From the IMG/VR virus record IMGVR_UViG_3300032173_000035, positions 1-27,605 of that record: a DNA stretch of 27,605 nucleotides; one strand, given 5' to 3'. The notes beneath the pieces were generated by a model. It did no database searches and was not told the origin of the DNA. It saw only the letters and a program-made list of their open reading frames with translations. Each line of letters starts with the position of its first letter. The stretch's first letter is position 1. Both the position numbers and the translations under genes were made by a program. Shown here in pieces: positions 1-8,929 of the stretch. The DNA is from a virus.

Positions 1-1
1 A

Positions 2-2038
2 TGGACAATTACTCAAATTTCTGGGGGAGTTCTACCTGACTCTGTTGTGGGTTCTGCTTACATACCAGGGGCAAGTCAATTCTATGGATTTGCTTTATAC
101 CAGAGCGGTAGTCCCTATTGTAACGCCACGATAACAAGTACAGCAGGTGACGGAGGTGCTACTTTCAGCCTTCTACAAGGATCTCTCCCTGCTTGGATGA
201 GTGTAGCTGCTCCTAGTGGAACACTTACTCGTCCTGCTCCTGGAATTGTATTTATAAATCAAACAGGAGGTTCTACACCTGCAGCAGGAGATGTAGGGTC
301 CACTTCTGTTCTAGCACAATTTACAAGCATTGTTCAGTCTTCTCTATCCGTTACAGCAACTGCTGTTAAGCGTGAATCTATAACGGTGGAGGCTTCAGGT
401 ACATTTCCTTCTCCAACCAATGCTGCGGTAGTTTCTATTATATACTCTTCCGCTTTTACGATTGACTTGGCAACCACTCCTAGTTGGATTTATCCTCTTG
501 TAGCAGAGGGAGGAACTGGTCCATATACATTCCAGGTACGAAGTGGGACCACCTTACCTAACATCTCCTTAACCACAGGAGCCGATAACACAATTTATTT
601 CACTTCTTCTACTCAACAAACAGGAACATATCAAGTTGTTGTACGAGCTACAGATTCTAATAGCATTCAGTCCACCACTGACACCACTATCAGTGTCACA
701 ATTAACAAGTCCGTTCAACAACCTATCCACATATTGAACAATAATTTACCTGCGTACATATATGCAGGTCGTTCTATTCCAGCAAGCACCTACTATGTTC
801 AGTCGGATTTGGTAGCTAACTGGACTGCCACAGGTCTTCCCACAGGCGTAACTTTAACAGGGGCTACGGGAACACGAGCGTATCTACAAGGAACACCCAC
901 GGTAACTGGTATTAATAGTGTTGTTGTGACGGCTACTTCTGCTTCATTCGGGACAACAGCTTCGCAATCTTTCTCTCTTCAAATAAAAGCACGTAGCGCA
1001 ACTATGGTTGGATTCCCCACCTCAGCTGTTGTAGGAGTTTCTTATCGTTCCGTAAATAACAACGCAATCCTAAATGTTGCCTACATAGGATATCAACCCA
1101 ATGACTCTGACCTTCCTCTCTTAACAAGTGTAGGATCTCCGCCTCCGGGAACTGTTGGAGCGCCAGGGACACTTAACGGTGGTCAGCCCACAACTCAAGT
1201 TACTAACCTAACTTTTGACGGTTTCAATATGGCCTATGATTATAAGAACAATACTGTAGGAACTGATACTATTGGGCACACAACGGCTAATCCTATAGCC
1301 GGATTATCTATCATATCTGTTGTCTATCCCACATTGGTGGCAACTGGAACTAACATAACAGCTGTGGTAAGTGAATATGCAGCTACAGCATCTTTTGCGG
1401 CTCCTGTCTCTGTTGTTGGAGGTAATCAACCTTACAGCATAAACATAACAGGAGAAAGTGATGCTAGATTTGTTCCTCAAAATAATAACTCTTCTAATGC
1501 TCAATTAGGAATCACAGTTAATCAATTTTCTCCTGGGGGAACATATGTTTGTTCTTCTAATATGACAGTTACCGATACGGAAGTAAGTCCTCAAACATCA
1601 ACCACTTCCGGCGTCATAACAGTTCAGATTAAAGCAGAAACAACTATAACGGTTCTATACAATGCGCAATCCTGGAGTATAGTTGCTGCGTCAACTCCGG
1701 GAGTATATTCATTGACTCTTCCTGTAGCAGGAGTAACGGTCCAATTAGCACACCTTCCCGTTCAGTATAACGTAACATCAGTTACCATACCGGGAGGTCT
1801 GACTGGAAAAGTCACTGTTTCTCCAACTAGTCGTGTTATATCCATAAATACCAATTTGGCGAATTCTTCGGTCAATGATGTAAATTCTTCTTTGCAGACT
1901 TCGGGAAGTTTTTCAGTACCGTTTATTAGCACATCTGGATTAGCAGGATCTTATACGATAGGTGTTAGTTACCAAGTCATTGATTCTCAGGGAATTACAA
2001 GCACGGGAAGTGGTAATGTGAACGTGGTTATATCCTAA
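2..2038 (+). CDS. Ig-like repeat fibre protein, 5' end outside window
   Basis: This is a probable tail or capsid fibre made of Ig-like beta-sandwich repeats. The frame is open to the left edge: 15 in-frame codons (WTITQISGGVLPDSV) precede the first possible GTG at 47, so the true start lies upstream and at least 678 residues are visible. The composition is rich in Ser, Thr, Val and Gly and contains almost no Cys. Recurrent signatures are GGxGPYTFQVRSGTTLP followed by a TGTYQVVVRATDSNS element, and a second GLPTGVTLTG...GTPTVTG element. These are typical of the bacterial putative-Ig (He_PIG-like) family. No signal peptide or catalytic motif is visible. It lies directly upstream of a second, larger Ig-repeat protein and joins it through a 15-codon micro-ORF. 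The family-level call is fairly safe; the exact place in the virion is inferred. Confidence 0.75.
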   Translation, partial: WTITQISGGVLPDSVVGSAYIPGASQFYGFALYQSGSPYCNATITSTAGDGGATFSLLQGSLPAWMSVAAPSGTLTRPAPGIVFINQTGGSTPAAGDVGSTSVLAQFTSIVQSSLSVTATAVKRESITVEASGTFPSPTNAAVVSIIYSSAFTIDLATTPSWIYPLVAEGGTGPYTFQVRSGTTLPNISLTTGADNTIYFTSSTQQTGTYQVVVRATDSNSIQSTTDTTISVTINKSVQQPIHILNNNLPAYIYAGRSIPASTYYVQSDLVANWTATGLPTGVTLTGATGTRAYLQGTPTVTGINSVVVTATSASFGTTASQSFSLQIKARSATMVGFPTSAVVGVSYRSVNNNAILNVAYIGYQPNDSDLPLLTSVGSPPPGTVGAPGTLNGGQPTTQVTNLTFDGFNMAYDYKNNTVGTDTIGHTTANPIAGLSIISVVYPTLVATGTNITAVVSEYAATASFAAPVSVVGGNQPYSINITGESDARFVPQNNNSSNAQLGITVNQFSPGGTYVCSSNMTVTDTEVSPQTSTTSGVITVQIKAETTITVLYNAQSWSIVAASTPGVYSLTLPVAGVTVQLAHLPVQYNVTSVTIPGGLTGKVTVSPTSRVISINTNLANSSVNDVNSSLQTSGSFSVPFISTSGLAGSYTIGVSYQVIDSQGITSTGSGNVNVVIS

Positions 2039-2085
2039 TGATTATACACATTGAAAATACAGAAATACTCAGTAGGACACCCTAA
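2038..2085 (+). CDS. Bridging micro-ORF of 15 codons
   Basis: The start ATG overlaps the TAA of the upstream fibre gene (TAATG) and its own TAA overlaps the ATG of the next gene (TAATG again). The 15-residue product would be MIIHIENTEILSRTP. It fills the only untranslated gap between the two fibre genes, and the AGTAGG that probably serves as the ribosome site of the downstream gene lies inside it. It may act only as a ribosome-passing device for translational coupling. No homology can be claimed, and a chance reading frame of this size is possible. Confidence 0.35.
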   Translation: MIIHIENTEILSRTP

Positions 2086-5000
2086 TGCCGACTACGATTA
2101 CAGTACCTATAACTTCTGTGGGAGGAACACCACCTTATCTGTATCAGACGGTTCCGGGTATTTCTACTACATTTCCAGGAACTATTAACCTAGACAATAC
2201 AAATCAGACTATGTTTCTTGATGCCACTGCGGTTAATTCGGGGACATATTCTATAAGATTAAAGGTTATTGATTTTGCAACGAATGTTTCTTTTTTGACG
2301 ATAAACGTAGTTGTAGATGATCCCACAATTTTTAGTATTCTCAATAACAGCCAATCTTTTGCTCCGAGTTCTTTTCCAGCAATTTTTTCTATTCCTCTTG
2401 TTTCTAATGGAGGAAGCGGGTATGTCACCTGGTCTATAATTTCTAGCGTAACAACTGTTCCAAGTCCTACAATTGATTCAAACAATACGTTACATTTTAC
2501 TTTAACAAGTTACGGTTCCTTTACCGTGGGATTGAATGCGGTTGATAGTATAGGTAATTCTGTGTCTACGGTGGTTACGTATAGCATCAATTCTTCTACT
2601 GTATTTTCACTCGTTGACGGACAGTTAGAAACCCTCGTAAATGTACCTACCAGTTCACTGGGGACACATAATTTTTCAGCTACCATAAAAGATAGTTCCC
2701 CTACACCTGTCTCCGCTTCGGGGTCTTTTTATTATCAAGCAAAACAGCCAGTAAGTAGCATCCATGTTTCTCAAGCATATTTTGATCATTACTGGGGTCC
2801 TAATGATAACCTGGCTATAGTGTTCCCTGTATTGGGAGACTTCCAGGGTTTTTCATTAGGAACACCTACACTATCTTCTCCTAGTAACGGGCTTACAGTT
2901 TCTGTTGATTCAGTCAACAAAATTGTGAAAGTTCAAGGACCACCCACTTCTTTTAGGAATTCAGAACTTAGAATTCCTCTTCCCATATTACAGGGAACCA
3001 CTCAAGTAGCTACTGTTTCTCGTGAATACACTTTGTTATCAGAGAATTCTACAGCTTCGGGTTTTTCATTTACAGCTTATCCTAAGCCATATATCGTGGG
3101 AGATTCTATAGGTTTGAATCCTTTAAAGCCCTATTTTAATTCTCCTAACATATCAAAGAATGTAAATTATTCTGCTCGAGTTCAGATCGGGTCTACACTT
3201 CCCGCAGGTATTTCTTTAGATGCTAACACTAGTCTATTGTATGGAACTGTTGCGGGAGGACAAACAACTCCTTCTATTATAGAGTATATTGACTCACAGA
3301 ATCTTGTTCATGGCACCGTAACGATAAATTGGACTATTTTTACTTCTCAATTTACTTTGTCAGATAACCTAGTTGATGCCAAAATTCAAACTCCTTATCC
3401 TACGGCAACAGCCTCCACAAATTGTATAAGCAGTAATTCTCCTTCTCCATTGGCTTCCGTTTCTGTTGTTAAAGGAGTTCTACCCACAGGTCTTAAAGCA
3501 TATGTAGACACGACTATAAATGCGCCCAATGGTGTGGTTAAAATTGCTTCTACTGGAAATTCTTCTGTTGCAGGAACTCCCACTGAATCGGGGTATTTTG
3601 ATGTCTGGTTTCAAGTTACAAACACAAATGGTCAGCAGGCTTATTTGTATAAGAGATTCACGTCTAATTATGTACCTCCCCTAGTTATTTTAACACAACA
3701 AATAGCTTCTATAGTTACAGGGCAATCGTATGGTTTTTCATTACAGGGATTTGGTGGCGTTCCTCCTTATACATGGTCTTCTTCTCAGTGGCCGGGAGGA
3801 ACTAATAATGAATCTCCCGCTTTTACTGGGATAACTCTTTCCAGTACAGGAAATTTTAGTGGGACTACTACAGCAGTTAATGGAACTAATCATAATGACA
3901 CCTTTGTGTTGACGGACTCTGTGGGTAACTCCACAAGTGCTGTTCTTAATGTGAATGTTAACAACACTTTGCGCATTACAACAACAATTCTTCCTATTAT
4001 TGTACCGGGACAGCCATACAGCTTTTCTATGTCTGCTTTAGGAGGAACATCCCCCTACACTTGGTCTGATGATGGTCTCACGCCTCCTTCGGCTACTTGG
4101 ACACTGCCTTCTGGAATTTCTTTTAATTCAAGTACTGGAGTGTTTTCAGGAATAACTTCAGCAACTTCATATAGTCAAACCTTAACCATGAAGGTTAAGG
4201 ATGCTGTTCCAACTGTTGCTACCGGAACCTTTACTCTTCAAATAGGGTCTTCAACAGGGCTTCAGATAGACACCTCAGGCGTGGGGACAATTAATGTCGG
4301 GGTGGCTTATCAAGGAGTTTTACGTGCGGTGGGTCCTGGAACTGCTCCCTTTTCTTGGCAGATTCCCCCAGCTTCCCCTAATTCTCTTCCTGCTGGATTA
4401 GTTCTCACGGCTGACTCTTCTAATCAGGGAGTTACGGCTACTATATCTGGAGTTTATTCGGGAACATCATTTACAAATCGTCCGGTGGAAGTAGAAGTTA
4501 CAGATAGCGGAGGAAACTCTGCTTTTGCCTACATGTTATTGAGCACAGGAACGGATCTTGCCATAACAACGGCATCATTACCTTCTGGTATCATCAACAC
4601 ATCCTATACTACTACTCTAGCTGCTTCTGGAGGGGTGGCTCCTTATACATTTAGCACTTCTTCTATTCTTCCTGGTTCTCTAAGCCTTACCCAGGCAGGA
4701 GTTTTATCAGGAAATACAGGAGGTTCAGCTTTCAATGCAGGTATAGTTTTTAACTGTGCCGATTCTGCAACAAATTCTGCTCCTTCAAAAACTCTCAACC
4801 TGTTAATTCAGGCAAGTACTCTAACTATTACCACCGCTTCTCTTCCTTCTATTACGGCGGGATCGGTATACGGTACAACCTTAACAGCTACAGGGGGAAC
4901 TTCTCCCTACACTTGGAGCATATCTCCTTTAAGTAGCACTACACTTCCCTCTGGCCTTACTTTGTCTCCCTCTACCGGGGTTGTTTCTGGCACAACTACC

Positions 5001-7472
5001 CAAGTGGGTACTCGTTCAGTAACCTTCCGAGTTACAGATAACATAGGTGCTTATTATGACAAAACACTGAGTGTTACTGTGACAACAGGTGTAGTTTTGA
5101 AGACAGGACTTGATTACACAAATGGTCTTGTTACAAATTCCTTGGGTTATGTATCCAATGGAAATGTAGGGTCTGTAAATCCTCGTCCAAATCTTTCCTT
5201 TTATGTAATTGCTTCAGGAGTTTTGTCAACACAAACCTCACAAATAACCGCACAGTTGGGAGGACTAACCGGGGCTACAGCAACGGTTCTTAGCATAACT
5301 TCTGGCGTTGCAACTATTCAAATTACAGGTCCTTTCCAAAATGGAACTTTGGGTAGTAACAATTTAACTGTAACCATAACCGATCAAGGAGTTACAGTAA
5401 GTGCCACTTTCACTTGGACAGTGTACATTAACCCGGCTCTACGTTTGGCGCCAGGAACGGGGTTCTTTCCTACCCTGTCCGTTCAGTATGGCGGAACAGG
5501 TCAGTCATACATACCTGTTCTGGAGAACACTTCTGGGTATATCTACATTTACAATGACCCTTCTCTAAATATATTTTCTTTTCAAACCTACAATGGTTTT
5601 GCGGTAGATAAGACGACAGTTTTACAAAATTACCCCACGGGAGTACTAGGACTGTCCGCTAACAACACAGAGTGGAACGGTCGCTTGGCTTTTGCTTACA
5701 GTGGGGGAAACTCTCAGTTTGGATATAACGGGGCAGCTATTGACGCAAACGTTGTAAGCACTAGTTTAGTATTGTCTGATGCTGATATAGCTTGGTACCA
5801 AGATAGTAACAAGAGTTTGGACATTTATGTAGGTTCAGGAGTAAGCAACGGAGCTATTACGGGAGCGGTTTATGGTGTGCAGGCTATTGCTACCCTAGTT
5901 AACTACTTACTAGATCCTCATCTAGCTTCTGATGTATCAGTTTCTCCTCTCACTATCATAGGAGATGGAACACAAAAGACGTTCACTATTTCTCTTATTA
6001 AACCTTTGCCTCCTCTACAGAGTAATACCGCAGCAACCATTATTTGGGGTGGTACGGTTTTGACGACCAACAGCATAACTCCGATTTATTCTAACGGAAT
6101 CCCTGCTACGAGTACAACTTATAGTTTTAACGTAATTCAGTTTAAGACAGGGTATGTTGAAAACGGATCTCCAGGAACCCTATCTGTAACTCTAAATTCC
6201 GCTACTACTTCTGGTAACCAGTTGATGGTTACAGGAACCTTCTTTGACTACGCGGGACCGGGAACCTTGATTAGTCCTACAATAAGTGATACACGTGGTA
6301 ACGTGTGGACTCGTCAAGTGGGGTATGTGGATCCTTCCTCTGAGTGGTGTAACTTTATTTGGACAGCGCCTATTACTTCTGCAGGAACTACAACAATCAC
6401 TTTGTCAGTAACCGGAACTCAATTTAATTCTCTTATTGGAGTGATAGCAAATGAAGTAAGTGGGCTGCTTGTTCCAGTATCGGTAGATGTTCAAGGACAT
6501 TTTACCGGGTCCACAACTAGTACATTCGGAACAGGATCAGTAACTACCTCCAACGCAAATGATGTAGTTGTTTCAGTCATTGATATGGGAGGGGCCGCTC
6601 CTTCTGGTTATACTAATCTAGGAACGGTAAACATACCTGCTGGGGTTATCCCTGCTTCTACTGTTCAAGCTGCCTATTTGAAAGTATCTTCAACAGGTAC
6701 TTACAACCCGACTTGGACAGGGTCTAGCTTCAATGGTTCAGGTATTACCGCTGCATTTAAGTTGAACCCCGTTACTGCTACAGTTCCTAATTATTCTGGA
6801 ATTTCTGGTTACACCGTTCAAGCAACTCCGCCTGTAATAAGTACTGCTTCTTCGTCTACTCTAAATCTTACTTTACATGGAGTAATTACCTATCTTAGTG
6901 GAGATAGTTTCGTGACAAGCGATGTCACTTATATGAACAATGTGAACGTTGCTACGGTTTCTCTAACGGTTCCTGCTGCTCCTTCTTCAGGTGGTGGAGG
7001 AGGGGGTTGCCCAACTCTAGACATGTTTGTTCAAGAAGGTGTTGTAGTGTCTAGTGTAGCTGTGGGGAGTCTATTAGATTGTTTGACAGGAGAGACTATT
7101 TCAATTAATTCTTCTGTAGATAAGTTCCCTGTGGAATGGACAGGAACTAGTGAAGAGGTTTGCTATCTTATCGTAGCAGAAAATGGGGCTGAGGTTGAAT
7201 TGTCTGGGTCAACTCCTATTCCTACACTAGAATCTCTAAAAGCATTAGAAGATAATCGGGTCACTCCTCTAACTGTAGAAGAGGTGTTTGATAAAATGGG
7301 TTCAGCTTCGGTCTTAACTGATATAGAAGGTAAACTGGAATGGTCTTTTGCCAAATTTACCTGTATCGGTAAGAAACAAGTTGCTCGTCTGTATGTGGGA
7401 GGAAGAAACTACGCAGCAGGTCGTGATGCTAAGAAGCGTGTATTCTCTCATAACCTGCTGGCAGTAAAGTAA
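2085..7472 (+). CDS. Giant Ig-repeat tail fibre protein with C-terminal Hint-like domain
   Basis: A protein of 1795 residues. Residues 1 to about 1010 hold tandem putative-Ig repeats with the recurring pattern GGTSPYTWS ... LPSGLTLS..TGVVSGTTT..G..SVTFRVTDN.G; the clearest units lie between about 530 and 1005. Residues 1010-1340 are a different beta-rich region that includes a DADIAWYQDSNKSLDIYVG segment. Residues 1340-1560 contain the SVTLNSATTSGNQLMV ... SDTRGNVW type of module often seen in phage fibres. A Ser/Gly linker with six consecutive Gly ends at Cys1642. The last 154 residues resemble a Hint (hedgehog/intein) fold: a Cys start, VAVGSLLDCLTGE, then VCYLIVAENGAEVELSGSTPIPT, and an end of YAAGRDAKKRVFSHNLLAVK. 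The start ATG at 2085 follows AGTAGG at a usable distance. It is probably a host-contact fibre, and the Hint-like end may be structural or self-processing. Confidence 0.8.
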   Translation: MPTTITVPITSVGGTPPYLYQTVPGISTTFPGTINLDNTNQTMFLDATAVNSGTYSIRLKVIDFATNVSFLTINVVVDDPTIFSILNNSQSFAPSSFPAIFSIPLVSNGGSGYVTWSIISSVTTVPSPTIDSNNTLHFTLTSYGSFTVGLNAVDSIGNSVSTVVTYSINSSTVFSLVDGQLETLVNVPTSSLGTHNFSATIKDSSPTPVSASGSFYYQAKQPVSSIHVSQAYFDHYWGPNDNLAIVFPVLGDFQGFSLGTPTLSSPSNGLTVSVDSVNKIVKVQGPPTSFRNSELRIPLPILQGTTQVATVSREYTLLSENSTASGFSFTAYPKPYIVGDSIGLNPLKPYFNSPNISKNVNYSARVQIGSTLPAGISLDANTSLLYGTVAGGQTTPSIIEYIDSQNLVHGTVTINWTIFTSQFTLSDNLVDAKIQTPYPTATASTNCISSNSPSPLASVSVVKGVLPTGLKAYVDTTINAPNGVVKIASTGNSSVAGTPTESGYFDVWFQVTNTNGQQAYLYKRFTSNYVPPLVILTQQIASIVTGQSYGFSLQGFGGVPPYTWSSSQWPGGTNNESPAFTGITLSSTGNFSGTTTAVNGTNHNDTFVLTDSVGNSTSAVLNVNVNNTLRITTTILPIIVPGQPYSFSMSALGGTSPYTWSDDGLTPPSATWTLPSGISFNSSTGVFSGITSATSYSQTLTMKVKDAVPTVATGTFTLQIGSSTGLQIDTSGVGTINVGVAYQGVLRAVGPGTAPFSWQIPPASPNSLPAGLVLTADSSNQGVTATISGVYSGTSFTNRPVEVEVTDSGGNSAFAYMLLSTGTDLAITTASLPSGIINTSYTTTLAASGGVAPYTFSTSSILPGSLSLTQAGVLSGNTGGSAFNAGIVFNCADSATNSAPSKTLNLLIQASTLTITTASLPSITAGSVYGTTLTATGGTSPYTWSISPLSSTTLPSGLTLSPSTGVVSGTTTQVGTRSVTFRVTDNIGAYYDKTLSVTVTTGVVLKTGLDYTNGLVTNSLGYVSNGNVGSVNPRPNLSFYVIASGVLSTQTSQITAQLGGLTGATATVLSITSGVATIQITGPFQNGTLGSNNLTVTITDQGVTVSATFTWTVYINPALRLAPGTGFFPTLSVQYGGTGQSYIPVLENTSGYIYIYNDPSLNIFSFQTYNGFAVDKTTVLQNYPTGVLGLSANNTEWNGRLAFAYSGGNSQFGYNGAAIDANVVSTSLVLSDADIAWYQDSNKSLDIYVGSGVSNGAITGAVYGVQAIATLVNYLLDPHLASDVSVSPLTIIGDGTQKTFTISLIKPLPPLQSNTAATIIWGGTVLTTNSITPIYSNGIPATSTTYSFNVIQFKTGYVENGSPGTLSVTLNSATTSGNQLMVTGTFFDYAGPGTLISPTISDTRGNVWTRQVGYVDPSSEWCNFIWTAPITSAGTTTITLSVTGTQFNSLIGVIANEVSGLLVPVSVDVQGHFTGSTTSTFGTGSVTTSNANDVVVSVIDMGGAAPSGYTNLGTVNIPAGVIPASTVQAAYLKVSSTGTYNPTWTGSSFNGSGITAAFKLNPVTATVPNYSGISGYTVQATPPVISTASSSTLNLTLHGVITYLSGDSFVTSDVTYMNNVNVATVSLTVPAAPSSGGGGGGCPTLDMFVQEGVVVSSVAVGSLLDCLTGETISINSSVDKFPVEWTGTSEEVCYLIVAENGAEVELSGSTPIPTLESLKALEDNRVTPLTVEEVFDKMGSASVLTDIEGKLEWSFAKFTCIGKKQVARLYVGGRNYAAGRDAKKRVFSHNLLAVK

Positions 7473-7485
7473 GGAAGGAGGACGT

Positions 7486-8145
7486 GTGGCTAATTCATTC
7501 AAATATTCTTACCCAGGTCCACCCTTCAATTTCCTTGGGACATTTTCTGAAACTCAAAAAGAAGTATTTAAGAGTTGGTTAAATGTTCGTTTAAAAAAAT
7601 TTCCAGCAATACAACAGGCTTATCAAATACGAGCTACTCAACTAAGAAAAACAGCAGGAGTTTTAGAAGAATGGTATCGTAGTTCTAACGATGAAATTTT
7701 GTCTCCTACTTTTGACAAAGCATCTTGGCAACCGGGTCCCCATGGGCACTTCGTCCCCGCTCCTCGTAATGATCATATGCCTATGGTAGTTACATCAGAA
7801 ATCAAGAAATATTACAAGGAACAGTTGAATCGTCAAGATGAGGCAGTTTTTCACATGAATCATCTTCGTAATCTTATTGAAAAGAACGAAGATAAAGCCC
7901 AATATGCTAAAGATGCTGTTACTCAAATTCCTATTCTGTTGCAGGAAATTGAAAGTCTATTTGCTCAAAAACAATACCAAGCAGTCTTAGTGAAGGATAA
8001 GACGGAGAATTACCCACAGAATAGTAAAGAACCTTACTTCCGTGTTCATCCTTTGGATACTCCAACTACTTGGGAATTGGAGCAACATAACAGGTCTACA
8101 CCTGGTGCTCCAATTGACCTTAAATTCGTGGATAGGACATTTTAA
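7486..8145 (+). CDS. Hypothetical virion-associated protein
   Basis: I do not recognise this 219-residue protein. It starts with GTG at 7486 behind a very strong Shine-Dalgarno site (AAGGAAGGAGG at 7471-7481), the best in the rightward operon, which suggests separate, efficient initiation after the giant fibre. The N-terminus (YSYPGPPFNFLGTFSETQ) is Pro/aromatic rich. Residues about 30-65 and 105-165 are charged and predicted mostly helical (KKYYKEQLNRQDEAVFHMNHLRNLIEKNEDKAQ is shown here only by its ends: KKYYKEQ...EKNEDKAQ). The middle has a His/Pro-rich GPHGHFVPAPRNDHMP loop. There are no Cys, membrane segments or signal peptide. It sits between the fibre gene and the gp25-like gene, and its stop abuts the next ATG (TAAATG), so a baseplate or fibre-attachment role is plausible but unproven. 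Confidence 0.65.
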   Translation: MANSFKYSYPGPPFNFLGTFSETQKEVFKSWLNVRLKKFPAIQQAYQIRATQLRKTAGVLEEWYRSSNDEILSPTFDKASWQPGPHGHFVPAPRNDHMPMVVTSEIKKYYKEQLNRQDEAVFHMNHLRNLIEKNEDKAQYAKDAVTQIPILLQEIESLFAQKQYQAVLVKDKTENYPQNSKEPYFRVHPLDTPTTWELEQHNRSTPGAPIDLKFVDRTF

Positions 8146-8907
8146 ATGTCATACGATTTTAACACATCATTGATGGTTTGTGATCATTCTCAGAGCAATG
8201 AACGCTATATCATAAGTCCTAGTGATTTGAGAACCCTCAATTATGTGGGAAACACGGCTATAAATCAACGTGCGCCAATTAATGGAACAGACCAAGTGAA
8301 AGTTTATATACAAGGAAATCTAGTTAACATAAATGATTCTATTTATGGGTATCAAGTGATCAAGGATACAAATCGTATCCTGGAAGCAGGAGTAATTTTC
8401 TACAAGATTGTTTTCAATAGAGAAGTTAGACTTTTTAACCCCCTCATCGAGGTTAGCTATCTAACACAAAAACTATTTTGCTTAAAGTGTAATGGAATAG
8501 GTAGATTGAACAACTTCGAACAGAACAGTGGGGGGGTTCTGGCTAAGATAGGTGGAAATTTGAAACTATATCAGAGAGCATTGAAATTTATCTTAACATC
8601 TCGTTGCGCGTTTTATCCTTCTTTCACTTGTAGAATTAAGGATTTTATTGGTCAGAAATACGGTTTTACGATAACCGATTCGGACATAGCTTCGGAAGTA
8701 ACCAGGGTCTTGGATAGTATGAAACAAATACAATTAGCACAACGTACTATACAAACTCTAGATCCTCCTGAGATTTTAAAAGACATTGTCAGCGTGTCAG
8801 CCGACTTGGATCCTAACGATCCCACTTTGGTAAATATTTCAGCTACCGTGTCATCGTATTCAGGACAAACAATGCCGTTAAATTTTTCTTTAAAGGCTAC
8901 GTCATAA
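8146..8907 (+). CDS. gp25-like baseplate wedge / sheath-initiator protein
   Basis: A protein of 253 residues immediately upstream of the baseplate J gene, the usual place of gp25 (T4) or gpW (P2). Residues 1-110 are a beta-rich N-terminal part with a YVQ-like hydrophobic core (VKVYIQGNLV...GVIFYKIVF). A CxxC pair (C112, C115) follows. Residues 145-253 form the gp25-like part: FILTSRCAFYPSF, then IKDFIGQKYG (165-173), a helical stretch, and a closing beta region with DPNDPTL (222-228). The same elements, QFIGRKFVG and DPNDPTL, end the sheath protein in this window. In T4 and pyocins gp25 is structurally related to the sheath handshake domain and templates sheath assembly, so the match supports the call. 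The gene abuts its neighbour upstream (TAAATG). The assignment rests on context and on this internal similarity. Confidence 0.6.
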   Translation: MSYDFNTSLMVCDHSQSNERYIISPSDLRTLNYVGNTAINQRAPINGTDQVKVYIQGNLVNINDSIYGYQVIKDTNRILEAGVIFYKIVFNREVRLFNPLIEVSYLTQKLFCLKCNGIGRLNNFEQNSGGVLAKIGGNLKLYQRALKFILTSRCAFYPSFTCRIKDFIGQKYGFTITDSDIASEVTRVLDSMKQIQLAQRTIQTLDPPEILKDIVSVSADLDPNDPTLVNISATVSSYSGQTMPLNFSLKATS

Positions 8908-8929
8908 TGAAAAAGGCGACCTCATAATG
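8892..8929 (+). repeat. Tandem duplication of a stop/start junction, encoding MKKATS
   Basis: Two copies of an 18-base unit lie 20 bases apart (8892-8909 and 8912-8929) and agree at 16 of 18 positions; both end in TCATAATG. The first copy contains the stop of the gp25-like gene (ending KATS) overlapping an ATG at 8907. That ATG opens a six-codon frame, MKKATS, at 8907-8927, whose TAA in turn overlaps the ATG of the baseplate J gene. The second copy thus repeats the KATS-stop-ATG junction and also supplies AAAAAGG as a ribosome site for the downstream gene. Confidence 0.75.
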
